This document shows, piece after piece, positions 27,342-36,449 of a DNA stretch of 64,000 nucleotides (position 1 is the stretch's first letter; each line of letters begins with the position of its first letter). The DNA is taken from the NCBI GenBank assembly GCA_963749575.1, contig CAVVNM010000015.1, positions 124,001-188,000 of the forward strand, read 5' to 3'. Source of the stretch: JAMXLO01 sp963749575. Lineage in GTDB: Bacteria; Pseudomonadota; Alphaproteobacteria; Acetobacterales; Acetobacteraceae. The notes beneath the pieces were generated by a model. The model was not told where the DNA came from. It made no database searches and was given only the letters and a program-made list of their open reading frames with translations. A program made the position numbers and the translations under genes.

Positions 27342-28140
27342 AGTGTGCCAGGGCGTACTCTACCGCTTGTCTGACGCTTGCAACTGGATCAGTTTGGCGG
27401 CGCATCTCGATTGACACGAACCCTGAATAGGAACTGGCCCGCAGGGCGGAACCGATCCGTCCATGGTCGATCGTGGGATTTGCAAAGTCGCCGAGTTCAG
27501 GCTCGCTGATATGAAAGTGCCGCATCGTTGCGCCGCACGCGCTGACCGCCTCGACCACGTCATCGCCCGCCAGATGAATGCATGCGGTGTCAAGATGGAT
27601 GGCGACTCCGGGATGATTGACGCGCGCCACAAGCTCGGCGACATCCTGCCAACGGGTGAGGAAATTGCAGTTATACCGCTCGGGATTGGGTTCCAGGCAG
27701 AAACAGGTACTGTGGGCCGCACAGACGTCGCCAATGGCATGCAGCACAGGGACCGACCTTTCCATCGCCCGCGCGTGGCTCAACTCGCCGCGATCACGAT
27801 TGCGCGGTGACCCGAAGACGATTGCACCGGCGCCCAATCCAGCGGCCAGTTCGGCCACCACCGCGAGATGTGCGACGAGGGCGCGCGTGCTATCTTCATT
27901 TCCGAACAGTTGCAGGTCCGGCAGGCCGAACAGCACCGATTGCAACGCCGGCATCTGCAGCCCGAGCGCCTCGATCGATTGCCGCAGAGAATCGGCCTGT
28001 GCAGGGGTGGCACCAACCCAGTCAGGCCAAAGTTTGGTCGGTGCGACCTCCATTCCGACAACGCCCTGGTCAGTCAGCAGCCGCAGGATCTCGGGCTGCT
28101 CGGCGCGGTCCCAGGCGATGTTGGATACCGCGAGGTTCAC
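27334..28140 (-). CDS. Sugar phosphate isomerase/epimerase (xylose-isomerase-like TIM barrel)
   Basis: This 268-residue TIM-barrel protein of the AP-endonuclease-2 superfamily has likely metal ligands in CLEPNPE (Glu), IHLDTACIHLAGDD (Asp and His), MRHFHISEPEL (His) and VSIEMR (Glu). Enzymes of this group interconvert ketoses, aldoses or inositol derivatives. It lies in the GMC operon and overlaps the epimerase-like gene by four bases and the GT2 gene by eight. A role in making the sugar transferred by that GT2 is plausible. Confidence 0.8.
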   Translation of the reverse strand: MNLAVSNIAWDRAEQPEILRLLTDQGVVGMEVAPTKLWPDWVGATPAQADSLRQSIEALGLQMPALQSVLFGLPDLQLFGNEDSTRALVAHLAVVAELAAGLGAGAIVFGSPRNRDRGELSHARAMERSVPVLHAIGDVCAAHSTCFCLEPNPERYNCNFLTRWQDVAELVARVNHPGVAIHLDTACIHLAGDDVVEAVSACGATMRHFHISEPELGDFANPTIDHGRIGSALRASSYSGFVSIEMRRQTDPVASVRQAVEYALAHYA

Positions 28141-28919
28141 CGTCGTGTCTCCTGACCTGCCCGTGCTTCGGCAACATAGGCGCCGATCCGGCGAAATACC
28201 TCGCTGCTGTCGTAGATATAGCCCGCGGTGCCGCCAAATACCCCGGCGTGGCGGGTACGATAATCGTAGGTGGCACTGCCGGTCGCCGGTGGCTCGCCAA
28301 TCGTCGTATCGGCGAAAAACCTGGCCACGAGATCGCCGGTGAGCACCGGCTCCGTCACCAGATGCACCAGGTCAAGGCCTGCGTCGGATGCGATTGCGAT
28401 GTCCTGCCACAACCTGTCCAGGTCGTAGAACTGGAAGCGGCTGGCGGGATCGATCTTGTCCAACATGTTGTCGTGGACGAGGTCGAAGATGATGTTCTTG
28501 CGCAGGTTCCAGCCAGTCAGTGCCGGCAGGCGGATTACCATAAGTGCAGGGAACCGTGACCGCATCGCCGCTTCCAGGCGCAGCCGATTGGCACCGTAGG
28601 CGTGGGTCGGCAGACTGGAACAATCGAAACTCTCGTCCACACCCGCCACCGGAGGCACGACATCGATCGTCGAAATCAAGATCGCTCGTTCAGCGGTCAC
28701 CGACACCATCGCGTCGAGGGCGGTTTCAATGCCTGTCCAATCCGCAGCGGGATGCTGGTTGGCCCACCACTTCTTGCCTTGAGCCCCGGCGAAGACCAGA
28801 GTAGCGAAGTGACTGCCGGCGATTTCACCAATGTTGCGCGAATTATAGCAGGCGTCGAATTCATGCTGGCGAGCCAGATTTCCTCCGACAAAGCCGGTAT
28901 GGCCAACCAGTGCATCCAT
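28137..28919 (-). CDS. NAD-dependent epimerase/dehydratase-like protein
   Basis: This 260-residue extended-SDR-type protein has an N-terminal GHTGFVGGNLA nucleotide-binding motif and a DFDACYNS-like acidic region. STIDVVPP corresponds to the catalytic-strand region. The usual YxxxK is represented by YGANRLRLE, with arginine where lysine is expected, so catalysis may differ or be lost. Extended SDR proteins are usually above 300 residues, so this one is short. It is one base before the small Tat-type gene and overlaps the isomerase gene by four bases. Confidence 0.65.
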   Translation of the reverse strand: MDALVGHTGFVGGNLARQHEFDACYNSRNIGEIAGSHFATLVFAGAQGKKWWANQHPAADWTGIETALDAMVSVTAERAILISTIDVVPPVAGVDESFDCSSLPTHAYGANRLRLEAAMRSRFPALMVIRLPALTGWNLRKNIIFDLVHDNMLDKIDPASRFQFYDLDRLWQDIAIASDAGLDLVHLVTEPVLTGDLVARFFADTTIGEPPATGSATYDYRTRHAGVFGGTAGYIYDSSEVFRRIGAYVAEARAGQETRR

Positions 28920-28920
28920 C

Positions 28921-29397
28921 TCAGGTGATTCCCGCTGTGCTCAGAGAGGCGAAAGCACAGGCCTGCGCTTCCACCTGTGACAGCACCCAGCCATCGACGA
29001 TAGCCACGTTGCCTTCGGCAAAGTCCTGCCGGATACGGCTGCGGAACCGCGTGCTGAGTTCCGCGCGATACTGGCCGCGCAGATCCGCGTCGTCAAGTTG
29101 CAGTGCGCACATCAACTGGGCTTTCAGGGACACCAGCGTTGCGCGCTGCGCCAGCTGACCCAGCAGATATTCCCGCCCGATCGCCGCGGCGGCGCGATGA
29201 TCGGCGAATAGATGCAGCAGATCATCCTGCATCAGACGCGGGTCGGAATAGGCCGTACTCGTCCTCATCGCGACGTCGCGCGTGCTCCCGGCGCGCACGC
29301 CGAACACCCCCAGTCCCCAGGCGGTCAGGCCCATCGCAAGCAGCCGGACACCGCAGCGCCGCGTCGTTCGCAGCGTCGTCATCGTCATCATGTTCAT
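28921..29397 (-). CDS. Small exported protein, possible accessory subunit of the GMC oxidoreductase
   Basis: This 158-residue protein has an N-terminal TTRRCGVRLLAMGLTAWGLG stretch that looks like a signal peptide, possibly of Tat type, though it is not a perfect consensus. The mature part is helical, with DDLLHLFADHRAAAAIGREYL and a conserved-looking end, VDGWVLSQVEAQACAF. Its start overlaps the stop of the GMC oxidoreductase gene by four bases. By position and layout it resembles the small subunits that accompany GMC sugar dehydrogenases, but I recognise no defined family. Confidence 0.55.
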   Translation of the reverse strand: MNMMTMTTLRTTRRCGVRLLAMGLTAWGLGVFGVRAGSTRDVAMRTSTAYSDPRLMQDDLLHLFADHRAAAAIGREYLLGQLAQRATLVSLKAQLMCALQLDDADLRGQYRAELSTRFRSRIRQDFAEGNVAIVDGWVLSQVEAQACAFASLSTAGIT

Positions 29398-31014
29398 GAC
29401 ATCATTCGCCGGCGCAATTCATCGCCAAGGCGCAGCGCCAAGGCAACAATCGTAAGAGTAGGGTTGGCATAGCCAGACGTAGGAAACACCGAGCTGCCGG
29501 CAATATAAAGGTTGCTCAGGCCGTGCACCCGGCAATCCGCGTCTACCACGCCGGTCTTTGGATCGTCAGACATGCGCGTGGTACCCATGTGATGCCGGCT
29601 GCCGAACATGTCCGCCGGCCACCCATCATCCGGGAGCGGTCTGGCATTTACCCGACCGATGCCTAGTCGACCGAACTCCAAAGCCGCCAGCTCCTGCGCG
29701 CGCCGGTAGGTTCGCCGTTCCATCTCCGTCAGTCGCCAAAACAGGACCAGACGATTTTGTCCGAGTGCGTCTCGCTCCTGCGACAGCATCACGCGGCTTG
29801 CCGGGTTCGGAGTTCTGCTCGATATTGATGTCGAGCAGTGCCCCCACCACGGGTCCGGCGGATGGCATGACCGGTGGAAACGGACTTGTGCGCCGACGGG
29901 TCACAGCACGGTAGAGAGCGTCCGCCAACGCATCCCGATCGTGCAAAATGCTGCCGAGATCATCCCAGAGATTTGCCGGCAGAGAGAACCCGGACAATGC
30001 GCCAAACACCGACTTGAACGCATCGACCCCGCTGATGACCCGATGCAGTTTTTGCATCACGATACGAAAGCCTCCAGTGGCCGTCGGATCCGTCGGTAAC
30101 CGTGTGAGGGCCGCCTCGCCAGGCGCCAATGTGGCGAACACGGTGGTCTCACTCAGGCGGGTTTCGTCAAAGAACAACGGCAGCGAAGGATCGGGCGCGG
30201 CGAACCGAACGACAGCCGCCTGCCTGATCCAGGGATGATCCATGAAGTAGCGTCCGACAAGGTCATACGTATTGCCGAGGCCGGCGGGTTGAATGCGATT
30301 CGAGAGCAGCAGGATGCGCGCATTCTCGAGCCCGCCTGTAGCAAGCACAACATACCTGGCACGCACCGAGAATGTCGGTCCGCCGATGGTGGCAACCTTG
30401 ATCAGTTCGACCGCCGAAACAGTCGGGTTGGCCTGCAAGTCGACCGCATTGGCATTCAGATAGGTGGTGACATTGACCGACCGGCGCAGAGCCTCCCGGT
30501 AAGCCTGGCCGAAGCGGGTCGGCGGACTGACCTGGATCATGGCAATCTTCAGTCGGACTGGATCGAAATTCGGCTCGGTTTGACCGGTTTGGTTGACCCA
30601 GAACCCAGGATCGTATTCGAACGGCCCGAGTTCGCAAATGTGCTGTGCCTGCTCGTAGTAGGGAATCAGCGCAGGTTTTTGTAACGGCCACCCGCTCAGC
30701 GGGATCGCCGGGCGGCGCACGAAATCCAGCGCGTCGAGCGGGCGGCACCATCCGTCCCAATGGTTTGTCGTGCCGCCAAAGAACCGCAGCCTCGAGACGT
30801 CGAGTGGGTAATTGGACTGCGCCGCGACTATTCCAGCATCAAGGTTCTGCGTGTCCGCGTCAAAGTCGAGATCACCGCTTTCGAGAACAACGACCGGGAA
30901 ACCGGAGTCACGAAGCGATAGCGCCAACGTAATGCCCGCCGCACCGGCACCGATGATGCAAACTCCGGTCTGAACCACGGCGTCCCGAGCAATGGTTCGC
31001 GCGTCGATGAACAT
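29394..31014 (-). pseudogene. GMC family oxidoreductase (frameshifted)
   Basis: This is an FAD-dependent sugar or alcohol oxidoreductase. The N-terminal GAGAAGITLALSLRDSG binds FAD, and GGTTNHWDGWCRP is typical of gluconate- and fructose-dehydrogenase relatives. The C-terminal part carries GSRHHMGTTRMSDDP and PTSGYANPTLTIVALALR, which include the His and Asn of the active site. The frame changes at the GGG run at 29,804-29,806. Removing one base gives IEQNSEPASRVMLSQERD and a 539-residue protein. The ATG at 31,014 is preferred over the GTG at 31,026. It is the first gene of a five-gene operon with a small exported protein, SDR, isomerase and GT2. Confidence 0.82.
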
Positions 31015-31172
31015 GATTACCTGCACGAACCCATGGTGTGCGCCTGGCCGTAGTCATGGCACTGCGCATCATGGCAGCGGCTCGCAACACCGTTGACATC
31101 TCGATTGGAGAGACCGGATCTGTGCCGCGGCAGTACAGCACACATCCTCAGGGGATCATGTTTCATCAGCGC

Positions 31173-33221
31173 TCAGCCGACCGCCAGACCTGTGGCAGTG
31201 CGGACGGGATCATCGCCAGGGGCATGCGGGGGAACCAAAGTTGCGCGGAACTCGACCGGAGTCATCGTGGTTCCTCCAACTTCGTCGATAAAGAAATGCA
31301 GATATTCCTCAATCGTCCGGATCATTCGATCGAGATCTGCACGCGATCGGACATAGGGTGTCGAGCCTGGCAACAATGCCGAACTGTGATAGCTGAACGT
31401 GAATACGCGCTGACCGCAGCGTAACAGGATACGAGTGAGGCGCTTCAATTCCTGGATCGACATGCCTTCCGGCGTGAGCGTGATACGCTCAAGCAAGCCC
31501 AGCCGCGCAAAGATACCAGGCAGGTGCAACCGTACTGTGTCGGGCCGCGATAGCGCTGTGTAAAGCGAGGCGTTGAAGGTCTGAGGTTCCCCCACGCGGG
31601 CAAGCAGACCAGCGAACGCAATGGTGAGCGGAAGCTCGAGAAGTTTCCGATCCGGCCCGAACCAATACGGCCGGTTGAATGCATGACGGAAATCCTGGCC
31701 GTCTCGCTGTCGCAGATCGTGACCGGGCAATACGCTGAGATCGATCTGGTAGCCGAGCGATTTCAGAATCGGGACGATTTCCTCACCCACCCCGTAGCGC
31801 CCGGCGCGATAGACGACCGGCTGCACCCCGAAGGCAGAGCCGATCACCTCAGTCAGGCGCTGCAGTTTTTCCTTCTGTAGCCAGACGGGCAGATTGTGGT
31901 TGAACGACGTTCGGACGCTGAGAGCCTCGGCGAATGGCGGCGTCTCCCACGGCTGCAGGTGAGCGCCGATTTCGCAACGACCCGACTGGAGGATTTCACG
32001 GATCGGTTCGTAGCCCTCCGGTTGAGTTGCGACCGCATAATCAACCAGGTAGATCGGATGCACGTTCAGCCGATCGAAAATATCCTGAGCCTTCGCCTGA
32101 TGGCTCAGGTTGCGCACGCTCACATGGCTCCGCAGAAACGGACCGTCCCAATCGAACTCCGCCTCGGCATCAACCGTCACGATCAGGATCGGAGGACCGG
32201 GCGGAAGTGCAACAAGATTTCGCGCCTTGGGTGTCAACAACGCGTCGTCCGGCGTAGCTGCCTTCGGGAGGTCCTCAGTAGCACCGCCGGCGTCGCCGGA
32301 GTGACGAAACAGCTTCTTGAGTGATTTCGCCGGCGGCGAAGCCGCACCAAGATACCAGAGGTTCTCCCAGACAAGATGGCCCAGGCCAATGGATCGCAGG
32401 ATCAACGCCGTCCCCCGCACCAGCGATCCAGCGAGATACAGATTACGGCCAACCGACGTAAATCGCGCTCCGAGAATCTCCTTCACCTGCTCGTCGGTCA
32501 GCCTGTGTCGCTGTTCATCGATATGACGCCGTATCATCGGCAATACGAATTTGTCCACCTTATCGGCATAGACCTTGGTGAGACTGCCGGCCGTGTCGTG
32601 GACAGTGGTCAGAAACTCGTGCACGAACTCGACTTCGCCGGTCATGGAGAGCCTGATCCACATATCCTGGTCAGCGGCAACCGCAAGTGTGGTGTCGAAC
32701 GGGCCGACCGCGCGCAATGCCTCCGTGCGCGCGACGACGCACGGCTTGGCGATAAATGTGGCCACCAGCAGCGCACGCCAGACTTCGGATTTACTGAGGC
32801 CGGGCATCGGCATACCCCATTCCCGGAACATGTTGCCCTGCGCATCGTAGTACCGGCAGGCGCAAGTTGCCATCACGGCATTGGGGTTCGCCTGCAGCGC
32901 CTCGATCTGCTTGGCAAGCTTGGTCGGCAGCCATTCATCATCGGCATCGAGAAAAGCGACGAATTCGCCCTTTGCGTCGGCAATGCCTTCGTTCATGGCA
33001 CCGCTTTCGCCGCGATTGTTGGCCAGACGAATGAGCCGTATCACTCCGGAGCCGTACGCCGCAATGATCTCCGCCGTTGCGTCGCGGCTGCCATCGTCGA
33101 CAATGACCAGCTCAATATTGCGGTAGGTCTGGGCAAGCACTAAATCGACTGCCCGTTGGATCGTTGTCGCAGCGTTGTATGCCGGAATAAGTACGGTAAC
33201 GAGTGGGAATGTCGTGTCCAT
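31173..33221 (-). CDS. Fusion of family 2 glycosyltransferase and WalW-type polysaccharide deacetylase
   Basis: This is a 682-residue two-domain protein. Residues 1-250 form a GT-A glycosyltransferase with VTVLIPAYNAATTI, IVDDGSRDAT and FLDADDEWLP. After a linker (about 300-345) a deacetylase-like domain begins with LIVTVDAEAEFDWDG. EIGAHLQPWETPP has the metal-binding histidine region and FTFSYHSSALLPG closes the fold. Such domains remove acetyl groups or bind modified sugars in surface polymers. The fusion couples sugar transfer with trimming or recognition in one cytoplasmic protein. No membrane segment is evident. It stands alone, 159 bases before the GMC operon on the same strand. Confidence 0.82.
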   Translation of the reverse strand: MDTTFPLVTVLIPAYNAATTIQRAVDLVLAQTYRNIELVIVDDGSRDATAEIIAAYGSGVIRLIRLANNRGESGAMNEGIADAKGEFVAFLDADDEWLPTKLAKQIEALQANPNAVMATCACRYYDAQGNMFREWGMPMPGLSKSEVWRALLVATFIAKPCVVARTEALRAVGPFDTTLAVAADQDMWIRLSMTGEVEFVHEFLTTVHDTAGSLTKVYADKVDKFVLPMIRRHIDEQRHRLTDEQVKEILGARFTSVGRNLYLAGSLVRGTALILRSIGLGHLVWENLWYLGAASPPAKSLKKLFRHSGDAGGATEDLPKAATPDDALLTPKARNLVALPPGPPILIVTVDAEAEFDWDGPFLRSHVSVRNLSHQAKAQDIFDRLNVHPIYLVDYAVATQPEGYEPIREILQSGRCEIGAHLQPWETPPFAEALSVRTSFNHNLPVWLQKEKLQRLTEVIGSAFGVQPVVYRAGRYGVGEEIVPILKSLGYQIDLSVLPGHDLRQRDGQDFRHAFNRPYWFGPDRKLLELPLTIAFAGLLARVGEPQTFNASLYTALSRPDTVRLHLPGIFARLGLLERITLTPEGMSIQELKRLTRILLRCGQRVFTFSYHSSALLPGSTPYVRSRADLDRMIRTIEEYLHFFIDEVGGTTMTPVEFRATLVPPHAPGDDPVRTATGLAVG

Positions 33222-33792
33222 GGAGCAGCTTTATGCGTCTTCCCTGTCAACCTTGGATTTCGCGGGTGTTCCGAAGCCGGCGACGCTGCTGGCGTTCGAT
33301 CGCCCGCACACGTCGGAATTGGCTGGTCGCCCCCCGCCGGACCAAACCTCGCGACCATACCGAGCACAACCATTTACCAACTCGCGCGCATCGAGCGCAA
33401 TGCTTTCCATCGACCGGGGTGAACCGCTCGGTGCCCGCCTGGCACGCCGTGCTGGACGGGTCTGACGAGGCGCAGCCTGCTGGCTCATATTTGGCCCGGG
33501 CAGGCGACGCTCAGTGCGACCCGGCAGCAGCGATCCGATGGCCGGCAGGCAGCCGGTTCGGAGATGGCAGACATACGTCGGCGCCGACCGAGCGCAGCGA
33601 GGCGGTGAACTTCGCGGCCCCACGGAACTTGGTCGGGCGCCGACGACCGGGACACCGGACTGATTTCCGCCGTTCCGGCCGGTAATTGGCAGGAAGGACG
33701 TAGGCGTTGTGCCGATAACATTTGCGCTGATTGCCTATAAGTGATAAAAAGTCCAGCTGGGGAAGCGGTCGTAAACCATACTGGATCTGATT
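33222..33792. other. Intergenic region without a recognisable gene
   Basis: These 571 bases separate the divergent GT2-deacetylase and MBL-fold genes. I find no open frame with recognisable protein similarity, no tRNA and no strong hairpin. The last 100 bases turn clearly A/T-richer (for example TATAAGTGATAAAAAG near 33,737) and probably hold the promoter of the MBL-fold gene, although -35 and -10 boxes could not be placed with confidence. Confidence 0.5.
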
Positions 33793-35208
33793 ATGACCCA
33801 CGCGTTCGAAACCCTCAGCAATGCTTCCATTCTCATCTACGAAGATGGCCGTCCCGTGCTGGCCACCGACCCATGGCTGTTCGGCACCTGCTATTTCGGT
33901 AGCTGGGCGTTGGACCACCCGCTTTCGAATACCCAAATCGACACCATGAAACAAGCGGAGTATTTCTGGATTTCGCACGGACACCCGGATCACCTGCATC
34001 AGGATTCCCTCGCCACCCTCCCAAGAGGGAAGAAGATACTCCTGCCCGATCACTACAGCTCGGAAATAGCTGACGCGCTTCGCGCCGATGGCTTCGATGT
34101 GACGATCCTGAAATACCGTCAATGGTACCCCCTTTCACCCGGGGTCAGGGTCATGTGTATCGACAATATGAATCAGGACGGCGTCCTGTTGATAGAGGCC
34201 GGGGACAGCCTGCTCGTGGACCTCAATGATTCGCCGCTTTGCGGTGAGGGCGGTTTCATTCGTAAGCTGGTACGAAACTATCAGAAGGACAAGACCTATC
34301 TGCTGGCACTTTGTGCGATCGACGCAGACATGTTCAATTTCGTCGACGGAACGGGGAACTCCCTCGCCGGGCCTCCCGATGAACGCAAGCGCGGAATGAT
34401 CTGGCGGACCGGGAGGATTGCCAGCACTCTTGGCGTCGGCAGCTTTTGCGTCTCTTCGTCCCAGCACATCTATGTCCGGTCTGATTCGATCTGGGCCAAT
34501 CCTTACAGAATCACCTGGTCCGACATTCAGACGCACTGGCACCAACCTGCGATCCGCACCATCGAGCCCTTCGTCACGGTTGATCTGGCCACTGGCGCCG
34601 TCACCCCCAATCACCCCGACCACACGTCGGACGAAAGTCAGATCACGTCGCAGACGGCGAATGACAATTGGAACGACGCACTTTCAAACGAGGAATGGCA
34701 ACGGGTTGAGGCTTTTATGCGAAAGTTTCAACTGGTACGCCGCCATTTGGACTTCGTCATCTTTACTGTCGGCGGTGAATCGCGGCAAATCGACCTTAAT
34801 CCGGTAGGCGGCCGGTCCGCCGACGGGCGCCGAGGGATCGAATTCATCGTGCCCCGCCAGTCTCTGATGGAAACGGTGACCTGGGGCTATTTCGATGATC
34901 TGCTGATCGGCAATTTCATGAAGACCCGATTGATCAACACCCAGCTCTACCCACGATTTTCGCCGCTCGTCGCCAAAATCGGCGGCAATGCGAATGTGTA
35001 TACCAGGCCCGAGTATATGCGCTTCCTGGGCAGATATTTCCGGCGCAATCCGAGCGGCACCGCCGCAACGCTGCTGGGCACGGAGCTCAATGAGGTCTGG
35101 ATCCCTTGGATCCGCCGAACCGCGGAAAAGGTGGGTGTCAAGCAGCCACTCAAGTATGTCTACCGACGATTTCTGGGTGATCCGGTGCTTTCCGACAAGC
35201 ATTCGTAG
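33793..35208 (+). CDS. MBL-fold metallohydrolase, polysaccharide-cluster type
   Basis: This 471-residue metallo-beta-lactamase-fold protein has the metal-binding HxHxDH motif at His62, His64, Asp66 and His67 (SHGHPDHLH). An early ATDPWL segment is like that of UlaG-type proteins. The C-terminal 200 residues lack a known signature. GC content is visibly lower than in genes to the left and right, and spacing is loose, which suggests lateral acquisition together with the GT2 gene at 35,362. MBL proteins of this size occur in surface-polysaccharide clusters. The substrate is unknown. Confidence 0.72.
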   Translation: MTHAFETLSNASILIYEDGRPVLATDPWLFGTCYFGSWALDHPLSNTQIDTMKQAEYFWISHGHPDHLHQDSLATLPRGKKILLPDHYSSEIADALRADGFDVTILKYRQWYPLSPGVRVMCIDNMNQDGVLLIEAGDSLLVDLNDSPLCGEGGFIRKLVRNYQKDKTYLLALCAIDADMFNFVDGTGNSLAGPPDERKRGMIWRTGRIASTLGVGSFCVSSSQHIYVRSDSIWANPYRITWSDIQTHWHQPAIRTIEPFVTVDLATGAVTPNHPDHTSDESQITSQTANDNWNDALSNEEWQRVEAFMRKFQLVRRHLDFVIFTVGGESRQIDLNPVGGRSADGRRGIEFIVPRQSLMETVTWGYFDDLLIGNFMKTRLINTQLYPRFSPLVAKIGGNANVYTRPEYMRFLGRYFRRNPSGTAATLLGTELNEVWIPWIRRTAEKVGVKQPLKYVYRRFLGDPVLSDKHS

Positions 35209-35361
35209 GCGCGACCATCAATGTGAACGCGACGAGCCCGACGCGGCAAGTGCCGGCTGGCGCGCCGGCGGTTGCCATCGTCGCCAGTCCGTTCGCACGG
35301 CGCATCGGAAGATCGCCGCGGCCGCTATGGCGCCAGTCGCGCGCTCAATGGCCGGCAACGG

Positions 35362-36051
35362 TCACCGGAACAGGTTATATTTCACGATGCAATATATCGC
35401 ACGCATGCCGTCTTTCCAGCCAACCTTCTTGCCTTGCTCGTAAGTACGTCCATAGTACGAGATTCCAACTTCGTAAACACGACACCGCATCTTGGCTATC
35501 TTCGCAGTGATCTCCGGCTCGAAGCCAAAGCGGCTCTCTTCGATTGTAATGCTTTGAATAATGTCACGCCGGAACACCTTGTAGCACGTTTCCATATCCG
35601 TGAGATTCAGGTTGGTAAAAATATTCGACATGGTCGTGAGAATACCATTTCCAATGCGATGCCAGAAGTAGAGCACCCGGTGCGGCTGGCCACCCATGAA
35701 CCGTGATCCAAACACTACATCCGCTTTGCCATCCAAAATCGGCTGTATCAATCGCAGGTATTCCGAAGGGTCGTATTCAAGATCTGCGTCCTGAATGATG
35801 ACCATGTCGCCCGTTGCGGCCGCGATCCCGCTTCTCAGCGCCGCTCCCTTTCCACGATTGACCTCATGATAGAGCACACGGTCAACCAGAGGTGCGATAT
35901 CCTGGCGAAGAATATCGCTCGTTCCATCCGTCGAGCAGTCATCGACGATCAAGATTTCCTTGTCGGGATAAGGTGAAGCCTTCACCGCATCCACAATGAT
36001 CCCTATGGTGGTCCGTTCGTTGTAGCAGGGAATGATGACAGATAGTTTCAC
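35362..36051 (-). CDS. Family 2 glycosyltransferase (DPM1-like)
   Basis: This 229-residue GT-A glycosyltransferase is well conserved: SVIIPCYNERTTI at the start, IVDDCSTDGT, IIQDADLEYDP as the DxD-type motif, and CYKVFRRDII followed by GFEPEITAKIAK. It resembles soluble dolichol- or undecaprenyl-phosphate mannose synthases. The coding sequence is A/T-richer than the surrounding genome: a 60-base line at 35,521 is about 47% GC. It is convergent with the MBL-fold gene. Confidence 0.88.
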   Translation of the reverse strand: MKLSVIIPCYNERTTIGIIVDAVKASPYPDKEILIVDDCSTDGTSDILRQDIAPLVDRVLYHEVNRGKGAALRSGIAAATGDMVIIQDADLEYDPSEYLRLIQPILDGKADVVFGSRFMGGQPHRVLYFWHRIGNGILTTMSNIFTNLNLTDMETCYKVFRRDIIQSITIEESRFGFEPEITAKIAKMRCRVYEVGISYYGRTYEQGKKVGWKDGMRAIYCIVKYNLFR

Positions 36052-36449
36052 GCCGACGACACCTTTTCGACACAGTACATCAATTTACGAACATTCAGAG
36101 CCGATAGCGGAATGAATGGTGTTGGGGCAGTCTCAATGCTGCTTGCCGGCGTCCGGCGGGCAGCTGCCGTCCGCGGCACGGTGAACGATCAGAGAGCCCA
36201 CGCTGGCAGAAATGCCAGCAATACTCGATGGCGGACCGGCATTCCCCGATACATCAGAGACTGTGCTTGTACCCGTGGTTGTCATGCCCGCCCCAGTGAC
36301 ATCCGGCTCGCCCCTACCACACCCACCGCGCTGTCACCAACGATGCACGCTGCTGCAACGCGACCATCTGACCAGGCCGCTGCAGGAGACCTTTACGCGG
36401 GCGTCCGTATCATAGTCCTCTGCGCGCAACCATACACATGAGCAGGTAA
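36052..36449. other. Intergenic region with a small hairpin
   Basis: No gene is supported in these 398 bases. A perfect 7-bp stem with a GAAA tetraloop occurs at 36,202-36,219 (GCTGGCA-GAAA-TGCCAGC). It may be an RNA element but has no further support. The region marks the return from A/T-richer to GC-rich sequence and the divergent start of the dehydrogenase at 36,450. Confidence 0.4.

Noticed and set aside
29394..31014. Programmed ribosomal frameshifting in the GMC gene
   Set aside because: There is no slippery heptamer with a downstream structure, and the same single-base pattern occurs in eleven other unrelated genes. Sequencing error is simpler.
36202..36219. 7-bp stem with GAAA tetraloop as a possible RNA gene
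   Set aside because: It is too small and isolated. No flanking structure, promoter or conserved context supports an RNA call.
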